The notes below the pieces were generated by a model, which ran no database searches, was not told the DNA's origin, and saw nothing but the letters and a program-made list of their open reading frames with translations. 8,584 bases of DNA from an uncultured bacterium. GTDB taxonomy: Bacteria; Bdellovibrionota_C; UBA2361; SZUA-149; CALKYB01. Positions within the stretch are counted from its first letter, which is position 1. Each line of letters begins with the position of its first letter. The DNA is taken from the NCBI GenBank assembly GCA_938022485.1, contig CALIEE010000231.1, forward strand, positions 1 through 8,584, in the 5' to 3' direction. This document shows, one piece after another, positions 1-5,254 of the stretch. Both the position numbers and the translations under genes were made by a program.

Positions 1-1
1 T

Positions 2-244
2 AATAAAGGAGAAGTATTGATTCGAGGTAAGCGTTATCCAATAGTAGGCCGCGTCAACATGGACCAGATTATGGTTGATATTGGGAACGATTCAGCTTGG
101 GTGGGGGATGAAGTAGTTTTGTTGGGAGGTCAGGGTAGCGAGACTATTACAGCTGCAGAGGTTGCTGAGAAAGCTGGTAGCTATGCTTACGAAATTCTTA
201 CAGCTACGAATATGAGAGTTCCCAGGGAGTATAGAAGTAGTTAA
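2..244 (+). CDS. alr: Alanine racemase, C-terminal end (5' truncated by window edge)
   Basis: The last 80 codons of a pyridoxal-phosphate (PLP) alanine racemase, which interconverts L- and D-alanine in the cytoplasm for peptidoglycan synthesis. The frame is open from base 2 to a TAA at 242-244, and the TTG at 17 is internal, not a start. The visible part is the C-terminal beta domain: GRVNMDQIMVDI is the family signature in which the Asp after Met contributes to the active site. GDEVVLLG, the AEVAEKAGSYAYEILT helix and the final RVPREY are also typical of the Alr C-terminus. The residue two before the active-site Asp is Asn here, where the Geobacillus enzyme has Cys; this variant is common. 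The PLP lysine and catalytic Tyr lie outside the window. The gene converges on the next one, with 122 bases between stops. The product is secure; the protein is incomplete only because of the window edge. Confidence 0.95.
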   Translation, partial: NKGEVLIRGKRYPIVGRVNMDQIMVDIGNDSAWVGDEVVLLGGQGSETITAAEVAEKAGSYAYEILTATNMRVPREYRSS

Positions 245-366
245 GCTTTAGAAGTAGGTACTGAGAAAAGTGCCGGGGAGTTTTAAAGGGGAGAAAACTT
301 CTTCTATTAAAAAAGTTCTCTCGCTTTTGGAGTTTTACATTCTAATTTTTAGTCCAAGTTTTAGAA

Positions 367-1650
367 CTACTTCATTCGGACGTTAATACTGGTATTGAAG
401 TTATTGCCATGACTAGAGCCTCTATTTCTGCTCCTATTTTGTTGACGAGCAAGTCTAGCATTATCTCTTTGAATATCTCTCATGTCTCTGACCAGTTCCT
501 TGTTGCCATCTAGGGCGGCTCCAAACCTTACAAGTCCAGTTAAAGCATTTGCTACTGCCGTGAGACCAGTGGCGTGACCAGTCGCTGCAGCATACTTGCC
601 TTGGGCCCTAGCCTTATCCACATGAGCTCGACCTACTATTTCTTGTTTCTCAGCAACCGTTCTCCAGTAAGTTTCTGTTGCCTCAGCTTTATAGTTATTA
701 GTGGACTGGGCTCGATACTCAGTGTCAGCGATTAAACCCTCCTTTGCCGCCCTATTCACACCAATAGCTCTTTCGCCTGCTATGATTTGTTCACGGTAGG
801 ATACAAAGTCTTGTGTAGATTGTTCCGGCCCGACTAAATTCCCATAACGCCCATTTAGCGATTGTGTTGTTGGGTTGCTAGAACCAGAGCTTTGTCCAAC
901 TTCCTGCCCTTGCCTTTGTGGTGCTTGAGCAGGAGCCTGAGTAGGTACTTGAGCTGGTGCTTGAGTTCGCAACTGATTGTAGACAGCCCTTATTTCCCTA
1001 ACTTGATTTGGGTGAGAGCTACCGAGGTTATTTTCTACGGTTGCCATCCAAGCAGGTAGTCGATCAACTACGTTGTGAGCGCCTCTATTGTAGGTGTCTG
1101 CGATACTATCCAGTTCAGATTTAAGCCATGTAACAGTTGCTTGTTTTTCCGGAGTAGAAACCTGGTTGAGAGCGGTCATAGCCTTGCTTTCAAGATTAGA
1201 AAGGCCGTCTCTAAACTGCCCTGTTCCTCTACTTGGAAAGTCTACTTTTGGCGAAGAGAGTTCCGTCAAAGACTGACTACTAGGAGCTGCAGGTTGTCTG
1301 CTAGGGTTAGCCAACTTGTTAATTATTGCGCTGGTTACTTGGTCAACAACCGAGTTCACAGGAATTTGCCCGATGCCAGCCACCTGATTGGCTCTTTGCT
1401 GAACAATGTTTACAGCTTCGTCAAACAGGTCTGGGTTGGTCATCATTCCGTTACTATCGAACTTGATATTAAATGCATCGAAGCTTTTAGCGACTACTGA
1501 GTCATTCTGTGCAATCATTGCCAGTTTTTTAGCGTAATGTTGTTTAATTTCTAGCTTTCCGGTGTCACCTGGGCGGATGAACGCGCTAGCATCACCTTTC
1601 GCGATTTGAGCTTCAACTTGGGAAGGATTACTTAATTGTGGATCTGCCAT
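367..1650 (-). CDS. Hypothetical protein, 427 aa, two domains joined by a Pro/Gln/Ala-rich hinge
   Basis: I do not recognise this protein. The ATG (complement of 1648-1650) follows AGAGGTAAAAA, a good SD, and the frame is open to a TAG at 367-369. There is no signal peptide, no clear membrane helix and no cysteine. Residues 1-115 look globular and helical. Residues 116-145 are Pro/Ser-rich. Residues 146-228 form a second helical section. Residues 229-244 are two tandem 8-residue units TQAPAQVP/TQAPAQAP, followed by a Gln/Ser/Gly-rich stretch to about 262. Residues 280-350 are charged and probably a long helix or coiled coil. Residues 353-380 are Ala/Gly-rich and mildly hydrophobic, and 386-427 are basic and Arg/Asn-rich. 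This layout would suit a secreted, structural or membrane-interacting protein, but that is speculation. It is monocistronic, convergent with alr and divergent from the membrane-protein gene. Coding is supported by the long frame, the SD and the protein-like composition; function is unknown. Confidence 0.85.
   Translation of the reverse strand: MADPQLSNPSQVEAQIAKGDASAFIRPGDTGKLEIKQHYAKKLAMIAQNDSVVAKSFDAFNIKFDSNGMMTNPDLFDEAVNIVQQRANQVAGIGQIPVNSVVDQVTSAIINKLANPSRQPAAPSSQSLTELSSPKVDFPSRGTGQFRDGLSNLESKAMTALNQVSTPEKQATVTWLKSELDSIADTYNRGAHNVVDRLPAWMATVENNLGSSHPNQVREIRAVYNQLRTQAPAQVPTQAPAQAPQRQGQEVGQSSGSSNPTTQSLNGRYGNLVGPEQSTQDFVSYREQIIAGERAIGVNRAAKEGLIADTEYRAQSTNNYKAEATETYWRTVAEKQEIVGRAHVDKARAQGKYAAATGHATGLTAVANALTGLVRFGAALDGNKELVRDMRDIQRDNARLARQQNRSRNRGSSHGNNFNTSINVRMK
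919..966 (-). repeat. Two tandem 24-base repeats encoding TQAPAQVP / TQAPAQAP
   Basis: Inside the 427-residue protein gene, codons 229-244 are two in-frame 24-base units. On the + strand, related cores such as GGTGCTTGAG recur at 920-929 and 956-965. The encoded Pro/Ala/Gln run should be an extended flexible linker between the N-terminal and C-terminal halves. A short in-frame tandem array of this kind can gain or lose copies without breaking the frame. Confidence 0.8.
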
Positions 1651-1653
1651 TTT

Positions 1654-1676
1654 TTACCTCTGTATTCTTACCTCTG
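1654..1676 (-). promoter_or_regulatory. Duplicated SD-like element before the 427-aa gene
   Basis: On the minus strand CAGAGGTAA occurs twice (complement of 1668-1676 and 1654-1662), with starts 14 bases apart. The nearer copy puts AGAGG about six bases from the ATG at 1650 and is the functional-looking ribosome site. The farther copy has no start codon at suitable spacing. It may be a standby site or a chance duplication. Confidence 0.55.
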
Positions 1677-1776
1677 AGTTTAAATACCTACATTCTCGTT
1701 ATGCGATCTGGGTGAATTTATGTGACATCCTGCATAGTTTGCCATTTTAAGAAGCTCGGTGGACTAAGGTCACAGT

Positions 1777-1783
1777 ACCTCCT
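1777..1783 (+). promoter_or_regulatory. Anti-Shine-Dalgarno segment ACCTCCT
   Basis: ACCTCCT is the exact complement of the SD AGGAGGT at 1984-1990. If both lie on one transcript they could pair and block translation of the membrane-protein gene. The same bases can instead pair locally with AGGT at 1767-1770, so the two helices exclude each other, as in a translational switch. On the minus strand this segment reads as a strong SD (AAAGGAGGT), but it is followed only by an 8-codon frame beginning at a GTG. The pairing is seen in the sequence; the regulatory role is inferred. Confidence 0.3.
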
Positions 1784-1800
1784 TTGTAATTTCTGTAGTT

Positions 1801-1806
1801 ATTATA
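1801..1806 (-). promoter_or_regulatory. Candidate -10 element (TATAAT) for the 427-aa gene
   Basis: The minus strand reads TATAAT here, a perfect sigma70 -10 hexamer, pointing toward the gene starting at 1650. It would give a leader of about 145 bases. No good -35 is present at 16-18 bases and there is no extended TGN. The overlapping + strand bases 1803-1808 read TATAAA, so the AT-rich core could also serve a rightward promoter toward the membrane-protein gene, with a transcript starting near the GGG at 1815-1817. Confidence 0.25.
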
Positions 1807-1983
1807 AACTCTTAGGGAAACAGCTAATCTTTCCAGTGGCGACTAAACCTAATCCCACACCACAATGGTGGGTGAATCTCAGAAAGTGTGGTAATGTCCG
1901 GCCCACTTGGATGGGTAGAGCTGTTTTCTCATTGGCGAGCCTCTTGAAGCCTAGTGCTGCAAGATTCTTGTCAATGAACTTTT

Positions 1984-1990
1984 AGGAGGT
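1984..1990 (+). promoter_or_regulatory. Strong Shine-Dalgarno of the membrane-protein gene
   Basis: AGGAGGT stands eight bases before the ATG at 1999, the best ribosome site in the window. It fixes the start of the short gene that follows and is the main evidence, with the hydrophobic pattern, that the gene is real. Confidence 0.8.
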
Positions 1991-1998
1991 TCTAACCC

Positions 1999-2325
1999 AT
2001 GACTTGGTTTGCGGATTATCCTATCTCCCAACACCCCATTTCCTATCTGATTCTCTTCTTAATCTTTCTGCTGATATTCGTTGGAATATTTTTTTCAGAA
2101 AGACCTCTGGTTGGAGTCTTGCTTGGAATGGTGATAGCGCTGCTGGTACTGTGCTGTTGTTTTGATATAGGTCACTGGCTGGGTATGTTGTTGGACCAAT
2201 TTCTAGGCCTAGCAATATGGTCAATTAACTTTCTTTTTTACTTGATAGGTAATTTCAAGTCTAATGAAGGAATGTTGGTGTTATTGGCCGTGGTGATCCT
2301 TGCTTTAATAAAATCAAGGCTTTGA
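1999..2325 (+). CDS. Small multi-pass membrane protein, 108 aa, unknown function
   Basis: I do not recognise a family. The ATG has an excellent SD at 1984-1990. The protein is mostly hydrophobic with about four membrane segments: residues 14-32, 37-55, 59-84 and 91-104. They are separated by short polar turns (SERP at 33-36; NFKSNE at 85-90), and the protein ends in KSRL. Three adjacent cysteines (52-54) sit at the end of the second segment. Few charged residues lie inside the membrane, which argues against a classical ion transporter; a small integral membrane accessory protein fits, but its role is not inferable. It is monocistronic: diverging from the 427-residue protein gene behind the possibly structured leader, and converging with xth, 147 bases away. 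Hydrophobic periodicity, the SD and the termination before a hairpin support coding. Confidence 0.75.
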   Translation: MTWFADYPISQHPISYLILFLIFLLIFVGIFFSERPLVGVLLGMVIALLVLCCCFDIGHWLGMLLDQFLGLAIWSINFLFYLIGNFKSNEGMLVLLAVVILALIKSRL

Positions 2326-2367
2326 TAAGATCCAGGATCAGTTAAGATTTGGGCTTTACGGTTTTTA

Positions 2368-2405
2368 GTGTGAGCAAATTTTTGTTCACACGCCCATCTC
2401 TTTTT
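2368..2405 (+). terminator. Hairpin between convergent membrane-protein and xth genes
   Basis: GTGTGAGCAAA (2368-2378) pairs with TTTGTTCACAC (2381-2391): 11 positions, one of them G-U, with the innermost A-T pairs probably open as the loop. An outer GGGC (2351-2354) could also pair with GCCC (2392-2395). On the + strand a TCTCTTTTT tract follows at 2397-2405, five bases after the stem, which is farther than in a canonical intrinsic terminator. The location, 42 bases after the membrane-protein stop and between converging genes, suits termination. On the minus strand no T tract follows, so it would serve the + gene mainly. Confidence 0.5.
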
Positions 2406-2472
2406 GATAGGCGCTATCTTGTGCTTTGCTCGATTCTAAACACAGCTCTTAGCAATGAATTAGATATTTCTC

Positions 2473-3267
2473 TCAGGTATCCAACTCAAGCACTATTGGG
2501 CAGTGATCTGATCCCATCGTTCTGGATAAAATACTTGCCTTGCTGACTCTTTCTTTTAACTCTTTTGCCACCCAAAAGTAGTCTATGCGCCAACCTAGAT
2601 TTTTATCTCTTGCTCCAGCTCTATAGGACCACCAAGTATATTTGTCTTTTTTATCACCATTTAAAAGTCTGAAACTGTCGAGCATTCCAAGCTCTTCAAA
2701 GCTATTCATCCATTCCTTTTCTTCAGGTAAGAAACCGCTTAGCTCTTGTCTTGCTGCAGTTTCAGGATGGTGAATATCTGAATCTTTGTGGCAAATGTTA
2801 AAATCTCCACAAACAATGAGCTTTCTTCTAACTGAGGGTTTTAGACTTTCGATATGTGAGTAAACGGCATCAAGAAAATCGTATTTGTAATCTTGTCTAA
2901 TGTCACCAGTCGTTCCTGAGGGGAAGTAAATATTGTAGAGAACAATTCCGCCGGTTTCAGTTACTACTACTCTGCCTTCGTTATCGAACTTGTCTATTCC
3001 GAGTACTAGTTGATTCTCGCCAGACTTAGCTGGAGCCTTCAAGCTATTCGAAACATAGGTGACGACGCCGGAATACCCCTTTTTTTCCGCCAAGCTAAAA
3101 TAATGCTGATAGCCCGGAATAGATATGTCGACTTCTTCAACTTGCCCTCGACCAACTTTAGGCTCTTGGATTGAAATAAAATCGGCTTTAGTACGCCGAA
3201 CAAAGTCGGCGAAGCCCTTCTTACGAACAGCTCGGATTCCATTCACATTCCAGCAAACAAGTTTCAT
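2473..3267 (-). CDS. xth: Exonuclease III family AP endonuclease, 264 aa
   Basis: A Mg-dependent endonuclease/exonuclease/phosphatase-fold enzyme that cuts DNA 5' to abasic sites and removes 3'-blocking groups in base excision repair. Numbering from the ATG at 3267, all key residues are present: Asn7 in WNVNG, Glu35 in SIQEPKV (metal ligand), GYSGVVTY at 64-71, Tyr114 in YNIYFPSG, Asp155 and Asn157 in CGDFN, TWWSYR at 211-216, GWRIDY with Asp229, and the closing SDHCP with Asp254 and His255. The length is normal for the family. A longer frame begins with TTG at 3288, but MKLVCWNVNG is the usual family N-terminus, so I chose the ATG at 3267; an AGGAG lies 12 bases upstream, a slightly long spacing. 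QEPK replaces the common QETK. It is transcribed alone, divergent from parB with 145 bases between starts. Family certain; the relative nuclease activities cannot be read from sequence. Confidence 0.95.
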   Translation of the reverse strand: MKLVCWNVNGIRAVRKKGFADFVRRTKADFISIQEPKVGRGQVEEVDISIPGYQHYFSLAEKKGYSGVVTYVSNSLKAPAKSGENQLVLGIDKFDNEGRVVVTETGGIVLYNIYFPSGTTGDIRQDYKYDFLDAVYSHIESLKPSVRRKLIVCGDFNICHKDSDIHHPETAARQELSGFLPEEKEWMNSFEELGMLDSFRLLNGDKKDKYTWWSYRAGARDKNLGWRIDYFWVAKELKERVSKASILSRTMGSDHCPIVLELDT

Positions 3268-3412
3268 TGGATCTTTCAACTCCTGCAAATCGTCGATATT
3301 TTTAGGTCTTAGCTGTAAATAGATTTTGCTTTAGCCTAATTTGCCTGTGGAAAACCCAAAACTATTGATTAATAGACTTTCCCAGATCTCCATATTTGTT
3401 TAAATGTAAAGC

Positions 3413-4390
3413 ATGGATAACTCAGATTCTAAAGACTCTAAATTGATGAATATGCCTGATCGTAATGGTGAGGAGCTAGCTAGTGCAGTGGCTAGAGCTT
3501 TGCGTTCTACTGGGAGAAGTGAAGAAGCTTTTCAAGCGAACGAGGAAATCTCCCCCTCCACTGGTGTTAATAGTATGGAGTTTGAAACAGCTTCTTCCGC
3601 AGGTAGTAATATCAATGGCGAAATTTTGCTGCACGAAATAGTTGAAAGTCCTTTCCAGACAAGAGAAAATTTCGAAGCTAAGGATCTTTCTAACCTTGCT
3701 GAGTCCATTGAACTCAAAGGTGTTCTTCAGCCAGTGATAGTCCGGAAGATCGCTGTTGGCTATGAACTAGTTGCAGGTGAGAGACGTTTGCGTGCAGCAA
3801 AGCAAGCCGGGTTAGAGACTATACCCGCTGTTATAAAAGAGCTTAATGATCAAGAAGCAGTTGAGTGTTCTATTATTGAGACTGCTCAAAGAGAGGATTT
3901 AAATCCAATCGAAGAGGCTAAAGCCTTTCAGATGTTGAATGATCATTTTGGTTTGAACCAAAGTGAGATAGCGACTGCTGTTGGAAAAAATCGAGCAACT
4001 ATTTCTAATTGCCTGCGCCTTCTTCAGCTAGATGAAACTATTATTGAGATGTTGGAGGAGGGGATACTTTCAGCCGGTCATGGTCGAGCCCTACTTTCTG
4101 CGGATGTTGAGCAACAGTTGAGGCTAGCTCACAAAACGATTCAGCAAAATCTTTCAGTTCGAGCCTTGGAGGATCTCATTCGAGAGTCTAAGGAGGGCCA
4201 CTCAGAAGAGCTTTATGACGAAAACCAAGAAAAAATTGAGGCTACGCTAAGACGATTGGAATCCAAAATAAGCAGGCTTACTGAGATTGAGGATGTTCGA
4301 GTCTCTATTGATGCTCAGGGCAGGAAGAAGCTGGGCTTTGTATTTGAAACAGATTCTTCTTTTAAGAGGTTTGTCTCTAAGTTGCGATAA
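3413..4390 (+). CDS. parB: Chromosome-partitioning protein ParB (Spo0J/KorB family), 325 aa
   Basis: ParB proteins are CTP-dependent DNA clamps that load at parS and spread, working with ParA and SMC in chromosome segregation. Residues 1-65 are a polar, acidic-leaning tail. The CTP-binding ParB/Srx domain follows (about 69-160): FQTR (81-84), GVLQPVIVR (103-111), LVAGERRLRAA (119-129) and ETAQREDLNP (156-165). Then comes the helix-turn-helix region (LNQSEIATAVGKNRATISN, 181-199), the GHGRALL segment (222-228) and a C-terminal dimerisation domain (about 270-325). Two oddities: Thr157 occupies the place of the usual Asn in the ENxQR CTP motif, and the common N-terminal LGRGLxAL peptide that contacts ParA is absent. 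No parA is adjacent and no parS-like palindrome (GTTTCACGTGAAAC type) was seen. The ATG at 3413 has no clear SD; upstream AUG (3404) runs directly into a stop. It converges with the next gene, 35 bases away. Confidence 0.95.
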   Translation: MDNSDSKDSKLMNMPDRNGEELASAVARALRSTGRSEEAFQANEEISPSTGVNSMEFETASSAGSNINGEILLHEIVESPFQTRENFEAKDLSNLAESIELKGVLQPVIVRKIAVGYELVAGERRLRAAKQAGLETIPAVIKELNDQEAVECSIIETAQREDLNPIEEAKAFQMLNDHFGLNQSEIATAVGKNRATISNCLRLLQLDETIIEMLEEGILSAGHGRALLSADVEQQLRLAHKTIQQNLSVRALEDLIRESKEGHSEELYDENQEKIEATLRRLESKISRLTEIEDVRVSIDAQGRKKLGFVFETDSSFKRFVSKLR

Positions 4391-4425
4391 ATAATAATTA
4401 TCACTTCTTGTTTCAGAAAACTTTG

Positions 4426-5253
4426 CTAACTCAACCCCAAGCCATATCCTTGCGCTCGGTTGGTGACGTGCTCGTAGGCTTCTTCTAATAAAGGCTCTAC
4501 TTCTTCCTCCACGCCACTCAGAGGCAGAGCATCGAGCCATTTTAGGATAGCTGCTGGAAGCTCATCAGCTTTAATATTATAGGAAAGCGCGTCAAACTCT
4601 TCACGGTCACCAAGTTGCCAGAAGCTGTCATCAGTAGGAAACAATGAGGAATTTTGTTCTTCTTCGAGGTGTTCGTGTTTGGCTCTTGAAGCGAGTCTTT
4701 CCTCTTCAGCTATTTTCAATCTTTGTCTACGAAGTTCTACAATGATTTCTTCTCGACTTCTACCTCTGAACAGAAGGTAGAGAAATGGGTCATCAGCTAT
4801 TCTCTCGCAGACCCTGTACATTATAGATGCAATTCTGGAGTCAGCTTTGGTTAATTTTTCACCTTCGATTTCAAATTGTAATTCATCCACTGCTGGGAAG
4901 AAAGTTAGTTCATTTGTCTCAAATAACCCAGCAACCTCTTCAGGAAGTTTTTCAGATAAAATAGAAGCAGAGTAAAAAGCCTCACGGGCCATTTTTGCAA
5001 ACGCTAAATTCCAGTCCTTGTCTGATAAAACAGGAAGTTTGACCGAAACGATCTTAGGAGCCCCTACGTCGCCATAAATCCTTGCGGTACAGATGCCTTT
5101 GTTAAATGAAAAATCGAGAACTCTGCGTTTTTTAATTAACTCTAACGCGTCATCTAGTAGACCGTCAAAGTCAGCTTGATCGAAAGTCACTCGCAGTTTT
5201 TCAGAAATCCAGCTCTTAGCGCATCGTTTTAGAAATGTTTCGCTGTCTGCCAT
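4426..5253 (-). CDS. SWIM-type partner of SNF2 helicase, zinc-finger residues missing, 275 aa
   Basis: Its start lies one base after the SNF2 stop (TAA, A, ATG), so the two are almost certainly one operon and translationally coupled. The protein has the layout of the uncharacterised SWIM zinc-finger proteins (COG4279-like, recalled) found beside SNF2 genes: GLLDDALELIKKRRVLDFSF (31-50, compare the family's G..Y...G.V.....), ICTARIYG (54-61, the small beta barrel), LPVLSDKDW (73-81), ILSEKLPEEVAGLF (98-111), LTFFPA (116-121), then DDPFLYLLFRGRSREEIIVELR (154-175, matching the family DPFLLFRLRGR.REELL). Between them the family carries CSCPD...PCKHVAA; here residues 124-148 read LQFEIEGEKLTKADSRIASIMYRV-like and hold no Cys or His. 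The remaining C-terminus (176-275) is charged, with a Glu/His-rich stretch. Family assignment rests on order and spacing of conserved blocks, not on a search. Function unknown; probably assists the SNF2 ATPase. Confidence 0.8.
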   Translation of the reverse strand: MADSETFLKRCAKSWISEKLRVTFDQADFDGLLDDALELIKKRRVLDFSFNKGICTARIYGDVGAPKIVSVKLPVLSDKDWNLAFAKMAREAFYSASILSEKLPEEVAGLFETNELTFFPAVDELQFEIEGEKLTKADSRIASIMYRVCERIADDPFLYLLFRGRSREEIIVELRRQRLKIAEEERLASRAKHEHLEEEQNSSLFPTDDSFWQLGDREEFDALSYNIKADELPAAILKWLDALPLSGVEEEVEPLLEEAYEHVTNRAQGYGLGLS

Positions 5254-5254
5254 T

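Larger units (their letters stand above)
1723..1973 (+). ncRNA. Possible structured RNA or 5' leader of the membrane-protein gene
   Basis: This lies in the 348-base gap 1651-1998, which has no convincing gene. Nested imperfect helices can be drawn: 1723-1727 with 1969-1973; 1732-1737 with 1951-1957 (one bulge); 1745-1758 with 1936-1949 (11 Watson-Crick pairs, 2 G-U, 1 mismatch); 1815-1825 with 1919-1929 (11 pairs including 2 G-U); 1832-1839 with 1903-1911 (one bulge); and an apical CCACAC (1855-1860) with GTGTGG (1886-1891). Together they make a long interrupted rod with a 56-base side insertion at 1759-1814, itself holding AGGT/ACCT (1767-1770 with 1777-1780). I found no signature of SRP RNA, RNase P, tmRNA or the common riboswitches; the rod shape loosely recalls 6S RNA, but the sequence does not match what I know of it. 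Each longer helix could arise by chance in 300 bases; the nesting is what is suggestive. The strand is assumed from the downstream gene. Confidence 0.3.

Noticed and set aside
291..320. Hairpin GAGAAAACTT / AAGTTCTC as an alr terminator
   Set aside because: The stem has a two-base bulge, is mostly A-T and is followed by TCGCTTTTGG, not a T run. A 9-base direct repeat GGAGTTTTA (277-285, 329-337) nearby also has no clear meaning.
1075..1500. 141-codon + strand open frame opposite the 427-aa gene
   Set aside because: It is an antisense shadow: no SD, no protein-like pattern, and the minus-strand frame is longer, has a strong SD and a coherent composition.
1723..1973. Identification of the structured stretch as SRP RNA, RNase P RNA, tmRNA or cobalamin riboswitch
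   Set aside because: The diagnostic conserved segments of each (SRP loop GGAAG/AGCA, RNase P GAGGAAAGTC, tmRNA T-loop, cobalamin box) are absent. The GGGAAACAG at 1815 is only a superficial resemblance to the cobalamin element.
1722..1985. 87-codon open frame on the + strand in the gap before the membrane-protein gene
   Set aside because: It begins at a GTG with no SD, has an odd Cys/Trp-rich composition with no recognisable pattern, and ends exactly at the next gene's SD. The region is better explained as leader or non-coding RNA.
3268..3288. TTG start at 3288 adding seven residues to the exonuclease III protein
   Set aside because: The family normally begins MKLVxWNVNG, matching the ATG at 3267. 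The AGGAG at 3280-3284 lies downstream of the TTG and could not serve it.
3346..3354. TGTGGAAAA as a DnaA box near parB, hinting at oriC
   Set aside because: One single box with a mismatch, no cluster, no AT-rich unwinding region with repeats and no dnaA or dnaN nearby.
4386..4402. GATAA/TTATC hairpin at the end of parB as a terminator
   Set aside because: Only five A-T-rich pairs with a seven-base loop and no T tract right after it.
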